From contig OZ345369.1 in the NCBI GenBank assembly GCA_977006965.1, positions 1,240,001 through 1,304,000 on the forward strand: a stretch of DNA of 64,000 nucleotides. Direction: 5' to 3'. Below the pieces are notes generated by a model, which saw nothing but the letters and a program-made list of their open reading frames with translations, ran no database searches and was not told where the DNA came from. Below, in pieces: positions 10,744 through 21,908 of this stretch. The position numbers and the translations under genes were made by a program. Every line of letters begins with the position of its first letter. Position 1 is the first letter of the stretch. The DNA is from Phymatolithon calcareum (lineage: Eukaryota; Rhodophyta; Florideophyceae; Hapalidiales).

Positions 10744-11538
10744 ATGGATCCTACAGACTACAAGACGGTGACCGTGGGCGTACCCAAATTTTTCGCGGAC
10801 AAGTTTGCACGCCAAAGCGCCAAGAACTGGGACAAATTCTACAAGCGCAACAACACCAACTTTTTTCGCGATCGCCATTGGACGACCCGCTCAGAAACCG
10901 ATGGATTCCCGTGTCTTATGGAGAAGCGCGCCGATGATTCTTCGCCCATAGTGATTGTCGAAGCCGGCTGCGGTGTTGCCAATTGTGCCTTTCCACTCCT
11001 GGTGCAGAATGAGCAGCTGTACATTTTCATGTTTGATTTCGCCCAATCTGCCATATCACTTGTCAAAGCCGCTACAGACTACAACCCAGAAAGGTGCCAT
11101 GTGTTTCTTTGGGATTTCTCTCGCGAACCATTTTCAACCGTGACGGATCCCGGATGTCTCTCCACCGGCTCTGCTGACTATTGCTTGCTTATTTTTGTAC
11201 TCAGCGCTGTGCCGCCGGAATTGCAACTTACCGCACTGGGAGCACTGCATGGCTTGCTAAAGGAAGGCGGGCGCATTTTGTTTAGAGATTACGCTGTTGG
11301 TGATATGGCGCAAAGCAGATTTGCAAACAGTAATAAAATTGACGAAAATTTCTTTGTTCGTCAAGACAGCACTCTGGCTTACTTTTTCGACGAAACTCGT
11401 CTCGATGCTCTGATGACGCAAGCCGGATTCGTGAAGGTATATTGTCGTCGTATAAACCGGCTGATCAAGAACCGTAAAGAAGGATTGCATATGGAGAGAA
11501 TTTTCCTTCAAGCAGAGTACGCCAAACAATCGAAATAG
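10744..11538 (+). CDS. METTL6: tRNA 3-methylcytidine methyltransferase, METTL6 type
   Basis: A class I SAM-dependent methyltransferase that makes m3C at position 32 of certain tRNAs; in other eukaryotes METTL6 acts with seryl-tRNA synthetase on tRNA-Ser. The product is 264 aa, close to the family length. The N-terminal KNWDKFYKRNNTNFFRDRHW block (residues 27-46) is the hallmark of the Trm140/METTL2/6/8 group. The SAM-binding loop is VEAGCGVAN (72-80). RILFRDYAVGDMAQSRF follows, then a DENFFVRQDSTLAYFF segment, both typical of this subfamily. The short N-terminus and lack of an actin-binding or mitochondrial extension favour METTL6 over METTL2 or METTL8. Its ATG is preceded by AACTAAGA. It is a single exon and the next gene is convergent. 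Confidence 0.87.
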   Translation: MDPTDYKTVTVGVPKFFADKFARQSAKNWDKFYKRNNTNFFRDRHWTTRSETDGFPCLMEKRADDSSPIVIVEAGCGVANCAFPLLVQNEQLYIFMFDFAQSAISLVKAATDYNPERCHVFLWDFSREPFSTVTDPGCLSTGSADYCLLIFVLSAVPPELQLTALGALHGLLKEGGRILFRDYAVGDMAQSRFANSNKIDENFFVRQDSTLAYFFDETRLDALMTQAGFVKVYCRRINRLIKNRKEGLHMERIFLQAEYAKQSK

Positions 11539-11970
11539 ATATTCGCCGTAGATTCCTACAGATAAAATGCACCTAGTTTTGCGACCTGAGTTGTGTCGGT
11601 GAAAAGGAAGATGCATTTAATCCAACACAGGCTCGTGACCTAACATGCTGACTGCTGCTTTTCCGGTACGGCGGCGTGATTCACGCTCAGTTGATCGAGT
11701 ACCCTACTTGGTATTAACACTACAACTTCCTTTAACGACTCCGTCCCACTTAAAATGAATGCTCCCTTCAGCACTCAAACATAGCCACTGGGCGTCATCA
11801 CGGAACCGCCAGTATCACCGACACAAATCTGCGGGTCAAGTGCCAAGCAAGATTACACTACCTGGGAACCATTTCTGCGCTTGAAAGCCACTAGCTAAAC
11901 TAACACTACAGGCCGGCAGCACTCCCACGATTGCGCTGACAATTAAGCCAAGAATAAAGACGTCTTGGAA
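11539..11970. other. Convergent intergenic gap
   Basis: 432 bases between two 3' ends. Nothing recognisable is seen. Confidence 0.5.
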
Positions 11971-13746
11971 TCAACTTACCCGTCCATACGATAGACAAGT
12001 CACGAACAGTAGGTCAGCCCAATCTTCCCGAATTTTGTGCAACGGTCCATGAGACGTTCTCGTACATCGCTGCTCTTCACCGGAACAATGACCACGAGAC
12101 AACACAAATGCACATTGCTCACCAGTGCATGCAACGGCTGTAATCATGTAATTATCATCCCAACGAGCATGAATAGACTGTGATGGATACTGAAAGTCCA
12201 GCTCCACACATTGATCCTTATACGGTGCACCTCGAGACATGACCACACACCACTGCATCTGGTACCTGCCTTGAGTTGCAATCGACGTAATGTAGTAATC
12301 AGCAGCCCATTTGTCGGCGATCCACTTGGACGGAAACGTCGACGACACGATGTACGACTGCTGCTTGTACCTGCGAGTGCGTTGCATTGTCGAACAAACA
12401 ACGCCCCAACAATTTTCGTTACCTGCAACGGACGTAATGAAGTAAGACTCTTCCCACTTGGTTCTTACCCAATCACGGGGGAAATCGTTATCATGACAAT
12501 AGTGCAGTGCTTGTTCCGAATAACCTGAGTTTTTGGCGTTCAACACGGCAGTCCACATACTTCCGGCAAAGTTTAAAGTTGTGATTCGCATTCCACCTGC
12601 CCACTTTCGTTCAACTTCCTTCACAAGATTAGAGTACGACGTATGTGAGGTGTAGCACTGGGTCAAAGGCGAACTGGCGGTCCGTGAACTAGTGGAAACA
12701 ATTATCCACTGATGAGTCTTTAGACGCTTGGGTACGACAATCTTATGGCGTTTTCCATTGGGGCTATCTGCGTCTTCATGATCACGTTGCCGCTTGGACC
12801 CCACCGTAGGAGAGCGATTATTTTCCTGTGCAGCCAACATACGTTTGACAGCCTTGATGCCTTTGTTCCCTTCTGAGCATAGCAGGAGTAGATAATCGTA
12901 GTCAGGGGTCTCTTCGAATTTCATCTGTCGAACATAAGCCAAAAAGTACTGCAAAACCTCCGGGGCACCTCGACACAACGCATCCACAGTGAATCGTCCC
13001 TTAGTTTCGCAAACTTGCATGTTCTTGTCTTCACCACAGAATCCCTGCCATGGAAGAGACCCATTGTAGAGATATAGGAGCATGTAGCCAAGAGATTCCA
13101 GGTCATCACGGCGGGACAACCAGCGGCCCAAATGGGCATGAACTGATGCATAACGCACGGTACCCGAAAAGTGATCCACACGCTGGCCGTATGCAATGTG
13201 ACCAGAGGTTCGACTAAGATCGCGCCATCGAGAGGCAAGGCCTAGATCAACCATGTACAAACCTTTTTTCGGATCGATTTCGTTGTCTTCCGAATGCCCA
13301 CATAGAAAGTTTTCCGGCTTCACATCACCATGAACGTACCCTTTCGAGTGCAGCTTTTGAAGGAGTTGAGTGCATTTGTGACCAATAACAGAAACGGTAT
13401 CCCAAGTCAACCTCCTTGATGGTCGCGATTCAAGCAAGCGTTGTAGAGTCGCTCCAAGCAGATCCATAACCATGACATAATAGCGACCGTGATGTCCGGT
13501 ATAATAAACCTTGGGTGCGCCATCTCCGTCCATACAACGCATTACCTCCCATTCTCGACGCGCAATGGATCCCGACCGATGTTCGAGCTTCACGGCAACC
13601 TTCTGTCCAGTTTGGAAATGATGACCAAGGTACACGTCTCCAAAATGACCGGACCCGAGATGTCCGCTCTTCGAAATGTTATAGCGGCGGCTGCCGTCGC
13701 CGACTTGAGATGGGACTGGATCTTTTCTGCTATCATCGTCAGTCAT
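11971..13746 (-). CDS. MUT9-like casein-kinase-1-type kinase
   Basis: A Ser/Thr kinase of the CK1 superfamily, 591 aa. The glycine loop GSGHFGDVYLG is at about 31-41, the ATP lysine is in AVK (53), the catalytic loop is HGDVKPEN (139-146; HGD instead of HRD, as in this group), DLG replaces DFG at 167-169, and FSGTVRYASVHAHLGR is the CK1-like activation segment. After a basic linker with KRQRD and KRHK motifs (likely NLS), residues about 345-591 form the domain found in plant MUT9-like kinases/PPKs. It has repeated W..DYYITS and W.D.YMITA units and ends in LFVTCLSYGRVS. Known relatives phosphorylate histone H3 Thr3 (Chlamydomonas MUT9, silencing) and cryptochrome or clock components (Arabidopsis). 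The target here is unknown. Single exon. Confidence 0.88.
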   Translation of the reverse strand: MTDDDSRKDPVPSQVGDGSRRYNISKSGHLGSGHFGDVYLGHHFQTGQKVAVKLEHRSGSIARREWEVMRCMDGDGAPKVYYTGHHGRYYVMVMDLLGATLQRLLESRPSRRLTWDTVSVIGHKCTQLLQKLHSKGYVHGDVKPENFLCGHSEDNEIDPKKGLYMVDLGLASRWRDLSRTSGHIAYGQRVDHFSGTVRYASVHAHLGRWLSRRDDLESLGYMLLYLYNGSLPWQGFCGEDKNMQVCETKGRFTVDALCRGAPEVLQYFLAYVRQMKFEETPDYDYLLLLCSEGNKGIKAVKRMLAAQENNRSPTVGSKRQRDHEDADSPNGKRHKIVVPKRLKTHQWIIVSTSSRTASSPLTQCYTSHTSYSNLVKEVERKWAGGMRITTLNFAGSMWTAVLNAKNSGYSEQALHYCHDNDFPRDWVRTKWEESYFITSVAGNENCWGVVCSTMQRTRRYKQQSYIVSSTFPSKWIADKWAADYYITSIATQGRYQMQWCVVMSRGAPYKDQCVELDFQYPSQSIHARWDDNYMITAVACTGEQCAFVLSRGHCSGEEQRCTRTSHGPLHKIREDWADLLFVTCLSYGRVS

Positions 13747-15574
13747 TGCGCATGCTACGGTCCGTTAAAAACCCCGGAAATACAAGACACTGGTGCGGTT
13801 TCGACAAGTGCGGAGTGTTTAAGATGCACAAAAGTTAGAATGAAATGCAAAACAAGGACCGTTCGCGGCGCGACTGACTTGATGTGACGCCGTAAAATAT
13901 ACGCGGATAGCGTGCGTGTGTGTTGGGGATTGAGCGCTGCTCAAGACTTGGAGTATTAATTGCAGCGGCCCTGTGGAAGGAAATGTCGGTCGGTTGGAGT
14001 GGGTGAGGCACACCAGGCGAAGCACAATATGACCGACTTTGGTGCCAACACAAAAGAGGCAAAGGCGGTTTGATGTGGCGTGCAAATGAAGGCGTGAGAA
14101 GTTGATGGGAGGGTGGAAGCGGTCAAGAAAAGGGAGTGAGGGGAGGCCGAAACTGGCCGATCATAGGCAGCGGAACGCCCCGGAAAGCACGGGTTTGGGA
14201 GAAACGACGGGGTAGGAGGGTATTCTTCGGCAAGTGTGGGTTGATATCACGAATCCATGTGCTCGTTTCGGTAAATGCGCTACTTTGCGGGTGCACTCCG
14301 CGAGGGTGGTGCAACCCGGAGAGTTCGATTTTACTTCCGTGGTGATGACTGGTGGGCCGCCGGCAGCGCGTGTGGATTGCAGGCTGCTCTGAGGCGAATT
14401 TCGCAATGGCGTTCAATTCGGTCCGAACGGCCCCACAGGACCACTGGTGCAACAAAAGCGTCAGTACGATTTTATCTCATGCATCTGCAGAATTTGGCGG
14501 GAACCAAAAAGAAAGCCCTGACGCGCCACGTGAGCCACGTGCGAATGAGCTTGCGTGGCCTATTCTGATCGGCACGATAAGAAGAGCTCTTCTAGCGCAC
14601 CTCAAGCACCTCCAGCCCTCCGGTAACGAAATGTCACGCATGTCCTATTTTCACAACCTTTCATTGGCTTGCTTCTTTTTGGCTTCCGGGTCAATTAATG
14701 CTGATATGGTCCTCTCGGCCCCACGACGCAACGTTGATGGTCCGCAGATGTGTTGCATCGACAACATGCCCAAAAATAACATAAACTTTTATGTTTCATT
14801 CCGACCGAGCCCCGTGCTGATGTTTCGTTCCTAATCATGATCAAACGGATGCGATACAATAGCTTCCTAAATTTCTCCAGTACAGTAGCTCTCTCACGTG
14901 CTTCAAAACTATTTCGTTTTTATAGCATTTCGATCATTGGTGTCAGGTGCAAAGCTTTCGCTCTTGACCGTTCCACTGGCGGTTTTTCAAATAAATCCAA
15001 AAAAAAGGAACAACATTATTTTTTGATTTTCTTTTATTGTTTCTCCGTTCTGAAGGTTCGACACAAGCATTGCCTTTGCAAAGGGCAATATCTCAGAAGA
15101 CAACTCATATTGAAAAAGTCGTACATTTTGGTAACGCATGAAAGCGTACCAGCCTAAAAACACAAAAACGTTGCATTGATACGCTTTTTATTGGTCAGCT
15201 TTAAATTGGAAATCAAAGTATTTTGCCCAAAAACCAAAATAGTGAATGCTCAACTTCTTCGGCTTGCCACTGCTCTGTTGGAGAAGCATCACGATGATCG
15301 TGATGCACACGCAAAAAATTGGCCAGCAAGCGCAAGCTCCAGAGAGCCATAACCTACAGTACTCGTATCAAAATTTCCTCTGTGTTTGGAGGTCATGTGC
15401 TGTTTTCCACGGAGCCTATGAATTGCACCCCGTTTGCACCCCACTTTCACATAACTGACAGCCGTATTTTCAGATTTATCTGAATTGTTTACTTCAGGTG
15501 TAAATTTTCCTGAATATTGCATCTCACTCGCAAGCTTTCATACATAATATGTATGCATGTTTACGACTACAGTA

Positions 15575-15601
15575 TTTCTTTCTTTCGTTCTTTCTTTCTT
15601 T
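15575..15601. repeat. TTTC-type microsatellite
   Basis: Imperfect TTTC/TTTCG tandem units, about seven in a row. Confidence 0.8.
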
Positions 15602-16145
15602 ATGCAGGTTTCGGAGTTGTCCAAGAACAACTCCTCATCCTTACGGCTACAGTAGACTTTAACAGATACGAGTGGTAATTGATGTCACAATAGCTCTAAG
15701 CCGCACAAAGTGCAGAGCTTCGGGGAGCTTAACTTCTAAATCTCTACGCAGCCAATCTTCAGCCTCCGTCCTTCCAAGGAATGACCCCGATTGGAAACCA
15801 TTTAGACTGCAGTATTGATGCAGCAACCTATTTTTTAAAAAAGTCCTCAACATTAGCTGAGCTGTCCGCTTTAGACAAGTTCACATTCATTAATGAGTGT
15901 AAACTTGTGAAGCATGCTTCTCTTAATCGAACTGTTTTGAGAAGTGTTGTAAACACTTTCTGTCTAACGCAGCCTGTCCTCATTGTTCGAACCAGTTGTC
16001 CCATACTTTCTGCTCCATGAGTGTCTCAAGCACCACGTAGATACAATACAGTAGACGAAGATGAAGCGTTGCAAAAACACAAAATTCGTATTTGTACGAA
16101 GAAAGCAAACGCACAGAATGGTTTCATTGGAGCATAACATATTTT

Positions 16146-16182
16146 CACTCGCTGGCGTTAATATTATTAACGCCCGCGAGTG
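16146..16182. repeat. 37-base hairpin with TAATATTA core
   Basis: Arms CACTCGCTGGCGTTAA and TTAACGCCCGCGAGTG pair with one mismatch around a TATTA centre. If only the GC-rich 12-base stems pair, the loop is an A/T 13-mer containing TAATATTAT. Confidence 0.8.
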
Positions 16183-17643
16183 CAATATGCTGTCCAATAG
16201 AGGTGGCTAAATTCAATCCAAGTCATCGTGTGAACTGGATTTCGAAACCGTTGGAGGGCTTTCTGCACAGCGCTTTTGCGCTTGGCGGAAATGGGCGTGA
16301 AATCCCACAGAAAAATATAATTTTTATGCTCGGCGATGGTATAATCCGTGCTCAGCTCGAGGCTTTCTACAGTAGGCACATAGCGGTCACACTTGACCGT
16401 CTTGTGCCTCTCCACACGAACGGCGTGCACTATGATCAACAGGGAAGACAAGTGTGACATCGATTCTCCCACTTGATGCCCTGTCGGCGATATACCGACA
16501 CTCGTGCGACGGCTGGCATGCTTCTCGAGAAACGTGGTTCCGTCAATGTTCGCGCGCAACAATGAAGACTCGTTTGGCGGCGGCAATCAGACCCAGTTGT
16601 CGAGTCTTCCGAACGGCAAACGTTCCACTGGGCCCATTCCACAGTTACTCATGCGCCTCTTGGATCTGACATCAACAATGAAGTAAAAGTTATGGTATGC
16701 CGTGCCAGTTTATGGTCATATCAAATCGGTGCTCGGTATATGCATCAAGCTTGAGACTCTTTGAAAATATAAACAAGAGCTCTTGCGCTTTCACCATGCT
16801 CGGCCACATAGTCTTTATCCCAGGGTCCGTCCACATGTTGTAGATTCCCGGGCAAATGACGACAAGGACGCACAAGTGCGTCCTTCTCCACTTTGAGAAT
16901 CTGTTGGAACGTTCCAATGCTCAAGTTGGTGCTGCTCCGTATGGACAGAATTAGTATGATATTGCGTGGAGAGTCGCTAACAGAGAGGGCTGGTCCGACG
17001 AGATGACAAAAAGGTTTCTGAAAGCCAGTGCACGTATCGATCATACGGATCTCAGTGCTAAGACCCCAATAAAGGTGGCGGTGTCAACCTTTATGTTTCT
17101 CCTTGTCAAGAATTGTGCAAATGTGATCATGAAAAACATTTTTTGGAAAAGCCTTTTGTACCCGGCGTTTGGGACGCAAATTTCCGTATTGCTAAAGTAT
17201 TGCGAGACGTGTACATCCACAGTACACTGTAGGTGATGACGTCCATCTTACAAATATGTTAGAATGAATCCTTGGCTGCATGTGTTATATTCGAGAGCTG
17301 ATGTGGTGAGGGAAATTGAGCAGTCCTCAATTCGCGGAAATGTTTGAAGGACGCCGCTATGCATCCGTGTTCGAATTGCAAGATATTGAGCTATTGATTG
17401 TTGAAGAAAACGTCAGAGCCACGATTGGAGGCGGGTGCACTCTGGTTTGTGCGCAAGAACTGCTCATGAAAAAAGGTTGGGAGAAAATATTCTAAAGCCA
17501 AGGCGAGCCGCTCCACTATTTGTGCATACCGTTTCTGACGACGACTGGAAGATGAATAGATAGATTTTGTAGGTTTACTGTTTACTCTCACCCCTGAATA
17601 TATTCAGTGAATACCAAGTGTTATTCGATTCTAATATTACGTG

Positions 17644-17788
17644 CGACGTCGATCGCGAGAAAAACAGCTGTTTTAGGGCTATGACATATATGTCAGGTAC
17701 ATTTTTGAAAATTGTTTCAAAAATAATCAAATTCTGACGAAAAAAAACCCTTCTATTTTTAGCCCTGTTTTCTCGCGATCGGAGTCGT
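17644..17788. mobile_element. MITE-like element with about 24-bp TIRs
   Basis: Left end CGACGTCGATCGCGAGAAAA and right end (reverse complement) CGACTCCGATCGCGAGAAAA match over about 23 of 25 positions and continue into ACAG. Inside these, AGGGCT (17675 region) and AGCCCT (17761) also pair. The 145-base interval is A/T-rich with no coding potential. This is the size and shape of a miniature inverted-repeat transposable element. No certain target-site duplication was found by eye. Confidence 0.55.
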
Positions 17789-19937
17789 ATTGCATTGAAT
17801 TGTATTCTGAATCTTCCATATTTTTAGGAACAAGAACAATAATTGTTCCTGTTATTATTGTTCTTTTCACGATGAGCGTCATAGGTCAGAAACAGCAAAA
17901 TGAACTGTTTACCCTTGTACTGCCAGTCATTAGAACATTAGACTCAATTTAGCACGTGCGTTTGTCAGCTTCAAAATAGTTTCCACTGAACGTGCTCTTT
18001 TGTAATCTGCAATTGCCCCAAGTGAGGTTAGCAGCGCTTCGAGGGTCTAAGTTTTCTCCATTCTATTTTATCCTTTGCAATATGTAGAGTAAATGTGCTG
18101 TTTTATATAAACGTAGATTTCTATTTCTTGAAAAGTACAAGAGAGTGTGGCCAGATTCGAGCGAGGGCACCCCGCCTATTTGACTTGCTGTGAGCTCTTT
18201 GCTGGCGTGGTTCAAACCATTAGAGAACGTATTCCTACTGCTTCACCCTGTGGTCATGTGAGTGACGTGGACAACGACGACGTATTTTGATTAAGCACCA
18301 GGGACCGGGAAAAAAGCTTCAGCTCGTCATCATGAACTTGTTCCAAATGTGGCTTTCATGACGAGATTCTAGTATCTGCCATTGTAAAGGTTGCTGGGAG
18401 GCGACTGTACTTCTCTGAAGCCGCTGAGCAGATAATTGCAGAGGTCTGAGATAAGGGGGGCGAACTGCAGCTGATGTCAGCTTATGCATCTTTATTTTGC
18501 AGTTTGTCGACAAGCTACACAATAAAGATCGAAAAGGTACGAAAAATTAGCTTAGTACCTACAACTGTAGGAGGATGCAGATGGACTCCTCTTGTATTTC
18601 TGCCTTGTGCCCACTTTCATCCTTTACAGTCAGTTGCACGAATTAATTTTTGGACTTGACGTACAGGTATATAATCCATCAAGCACTATTCGCCGCAGCG
18701 GCAGCACTACGGCTCGGCACTTGCACACCGAAAGTGAGCGAGACGATGTGGCTGGAACGCACTACGCCTTCACGATTGACCACTATCCTGGAAACGCCAC
18801 TCGTACTCCGGATAGAAAAAGTGGGAGCAACGGTGAGATTGTGGCACATTATGCCTCAGTTTTTTTGTGGGGAGCATGCCGAAACAAAGTCCAGCATGTA
18901 AGAAGTCCTACAAAGCCCAGAGAGGCAAAATGTCTCTCACGCGAAGGGCCTACTGTACTTGCAGAGGGCAAAATGTGGTCCAGGTTTTCCAGTTTTCCCA
19001 CACAAATGGAATAAAAAAGGTATCCCATCGAAATCACAGAAAGCTTTCTCGGAATTTAGTGTAACGACCACGTTTTTTGCCGTATTTGGCGAACAGACCA
19101 GCATGAGTGTAACTCAGATGGTGCCGCGTGCTGTTAGCAGCCGCTAGCCGGACTACCTCTACGAATGACAACGATAAATGCCCACGTGTCCTCCTCTTGC
19201 CCTTGCATCTATTTCTGTTTGTACAATGGACTTGCTCCACCTTTTTCGCTCTTGTCTCACAAGAAAACGACTCAATGATCTTGACGATACGGTAGTTTTT
19301 TCGATGAAGTGTCACGCTCTGACACAGGTACTGTAATTCAGTCAGGATCATCTTCAAATCCAAACCCACACTGAGCCCAGCTCTGAAACCCAGCACCTCA
19401 CCAACGGGCTGCAATGTTACGGTGCTCCAGAGCGCAAAACTCGTTGTACGGCAATTTGTCACTGTAAACGGGCCGCATAAAGTGGTGTCCGACTCCAATC
19501 AATGAACTGAAGATGTTTTTGACGCCATAATTTCAGGTTGCCGACAACTCACATTCTTGATCCTTATAGCGGCACACTTACATAGTCCTCGTTTTATAAA
19601 GGGAGGAAGCATGTGACAGCTATATTTGGAATGGAAGAACAATATAGCTACTAACGCATCTGCTGACGATTTGGGCAACTTTTCGAGAGCCAATATGTTT
19701 TGGCTGGATCATCAAAAGTTTCTATAGAAAGCATGATGCTTTCTATGGAAAACTTTCTTACGTTGGGTGCAATACGACTCGGTGGTCTACAATAGCCTTG
19801 CGCTGAGCCCCGAGGGATCCACAGGGAGCAGCGGAATTTTCCACCGTCCGTAGATTTCATATTAGCACCTAATAAGTGCTTTGTCTCTCTTTCCTCTCGG
19901 CTGCTGGGTTTTGGATATACTGGAATCTATATTTAGT

Positions 19938-19985
19938 AGTTAACTTTGCAGTGTTGGGTATATACCAAACACTGCAAAGTTAACT
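19938..19985. repeat. 48-bp near-perfect palindrome
   Basis: Arms AGTTAACTTTGCAGTGTT and AACACTGCAAAGTTAACT (18 bases, perfect) flank GGTATATACC, itself a perfect palindrome, with one mismatched pair (19956/19967). The full 48 bases can extrude as one hairpin or cruciform. Confidence 0.9.
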
Positions 19986-21206
19986 GCGACTTGATGTTCG
20001 GGATGCACATTGTTTTCCTGATTTGGACGACAATATTTTTGACAGTTTTTTCGTACATTGTTTCGTTGCACCCGGTTGCAATTCCACAATACAATTTGTC
20101 TACCGTTCCAAAACTGGTCACTTTGGCCCGCATTGCCGATGCGAGGCCAACGAGGCTCTCAGGGCAATGAAACAATTTCGTACCTGGGAGCGCATCTTAC
20201 CGAGGCGTTTTTAATTGGCAGTCGGTGGACTGATAACTAAAACGCATGTCACTCTTGGCCAGGAGGGTAAACATGTCTTGCAGCAAATGCAAAGAATGAC
20301 CGCGTTGACAATTTCAGCACCTGGGGAAACAAAGAGAGAAATTTTGTGACTAGCCAGATAGTAACGACTTTTCTTGTAGTCACGAATAACACAAGTTCGG
20401 CGCACATTCTCGTCGAGCCCTCCTAATCAAATGCTACGGTACCATCCAAACACACTCTGTTCTTAGAGAATCTTTGACTAGCCACGTTTGAGCTGCGCCT
20501 CGATGCAGTTCGCAGACAGGGCACAACTGCTGCAAACATCGTTGTTGCTCCATCAATGATCTCCATGGAAATTGCATTCTGCAGAACGCTAAGCGAGATA
20601 CCGATTGCGGGGTCCCATACTGAAATACAATCTATATACTTTGACTGCAATAGGAACGAGTAGTCAAATTCATGGAAAAGAGGAGCCAGAGGAGCCAGAG
20701 TAACCATAATAACAATTTTCTTCGGATGGCCCAGAAGCAAAAATAGCTTTTGGGGTATCAAAGTGGTTATCGTTTTGCCAGGTTTGTATAATGCTTGAGA
20801 TTCATCTACAGAATTTCTGTAATCAATGCGAGTGTCTCAAGGAAAGAGGTTGGTTGTACATTGGAAGCGGATGCTCCCTCTATGATGCGATGTCTCGCCA
20901 GTAAAACTACGCGGAGAAACTGCTTAAGTAGACTTCCGAGCAACTTCCAGCCATGGGTTTGCTGGACGCATTTTGAGTGCTTCGTGCTCGCAGAACTTAT
21001 ACGGGAATTTAGGTTGCCTATTCCTTCAGCCTCTGGCACCATTGCATCATGGCGTGTCTACAACTGGTGAGCTTTAGGAAATTCAGTTCTCATTAACTCA
21101 TTTTAATCCAGTGTTTATGGGAATATTTGTAGAACCTGTACTGGCCAAAAAGAGCACTATAAACGTAATAGTAGCTGTAGTGCTCTGTCAGAGCACATGT
21201 ATCAGC

Positions 21207-21908
21207 TCAATCCATCTCCAAAAAGGTATCCGAGCTAACTGAAGAAAAGTCATCAACTGGTTCAACCTCAATATGTGCACTAGGTTGGCTTTTCTCTTCG
21301 AGCGTGGCACCAATCTCCAACTCATGGTATTCATTGCGGACATCTCCTCTGCTACTGCCTTGAATAGCACATTCCCGAGCAATAACATCGGTCTCATCCG
21401 TCGAGAAAACCTCCATCCTCTTTGCAGAAAATCGCTGGGTCGTGTCTAGCGGGAATCGCATCTGAGAGGAAATGTCGATCTCTGAATGGATTCCGCTACA
21501 CGTCTGAGCGGCGATGCTGTTCGCGAGTAGAGCACTGATGCGAATATTCTCCTTTCTCTGTCGCTCATTCGCAGACACCAACACGCAGATCGCCTTTGCC
21601 AGGGTAATTTCTGCAACGCTCTTCCTTCTGATAGCTTGGAACGATTTCTCTTGAATGAACTGCTTCTTCTTCCGAGATGCTTCGGCACTCGCCAGGTTGG
21701 TCAGCTTCCTCTTCGTGTCCAAGCAGGGCGAACTTTCACTTTTCAGAAATTCTTGTTTGAGAAGCTGAGTGAGACGAGCCTTCTTGGAGTCCTTGTAGAA
21801 CCGGCGCCCCTCTCTGCGAATGCGATCCTCCGTGTATGTGGTCGATCTCCTTCCAATGCTGTTGAGAAGCTCGACAACTTTCGGGTGAAGATAGCGATCT
21901 GCCATAGT
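21207..21908 (-). CDS. Hypothetical basic, helical protein
   Basis: A 233-aa frame starting MADRYLHPKVVELLNSIG. It is rich in Lys/Arg/Glu with long helical stretches (RIRREGRRFYKDSKKARL and KSVAEITLAKAICVLVSA) and an acidic C-terminus (VDDFSSVSSDTFLEMD). No family is recognised. The open frame continues upstream through protein-like sequence (LALCYSYLAPAQHYPSF) to an ATG at 22100. However, a TATATATA string at about 22099-22107 overlaps that point, so transcription may begin later and use the ATG at 21908; the start is undecided. Composition and length favour a real gene, but it is isolated in TE-rich DNA. Confidence 0.45.
   Translation of the reverse strand, partial: TMADRYLHPKVVELLNSIGRRSTTYTEDRIRREGRRFYKDSKKARLTQLLKQEFLKSESSPCLDTKRKLTNLASAEASRKKKQFIQEKSFQAIRRKSVAEITLAKAICVLVSANERQRKENIRISALLANSIAAQTCSGIHSEIDISSQMRFPLDTTQRFSAKRMEVFSTDETDVIARECAIQGSSRGDVRNEYHELEIGATLEEKSQPSAHIEVEPVDDFSSVSSDTFLEMD

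Larger units (their letters stand above)
13747..21206. other. 7.5-kb gene desert with hairpin repeats
   Basis: No frame in this stretch shows a recognisable domain. A plus frame of about 142 codons from the ATG at 14406 is the longest that might be genuine, but nothing supports it. A minus-strand block at 16167-16920 is protein-like in several frames and could be decayed TE sequence. Individual inverted repeats at 16146, 17644, 17820 and 19938 are listed separately. A TTTC-rich microsatellite sits at about 15575-15601. Confidence 0.5.

Noticed and set aside
14406-14834. Plus frame of 142 codons starting MAFNSVRTAPQ
   Set aside because: MAF start is suggestive, but the rest lacks a domain or plausible plastid-protein composition. 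Not strong enough to list.
16167-16920. Minus frames that together read like decayed protein
   Set aside because: They could be a TE remnant, but no motif could be tied to a named family.
17820-17870. AAGAACAATAA/TTATTGTTCTT arms
   Set aside because: Short A/T-rich pairing next to the MITE candidate; not distinct enough for its own entry.
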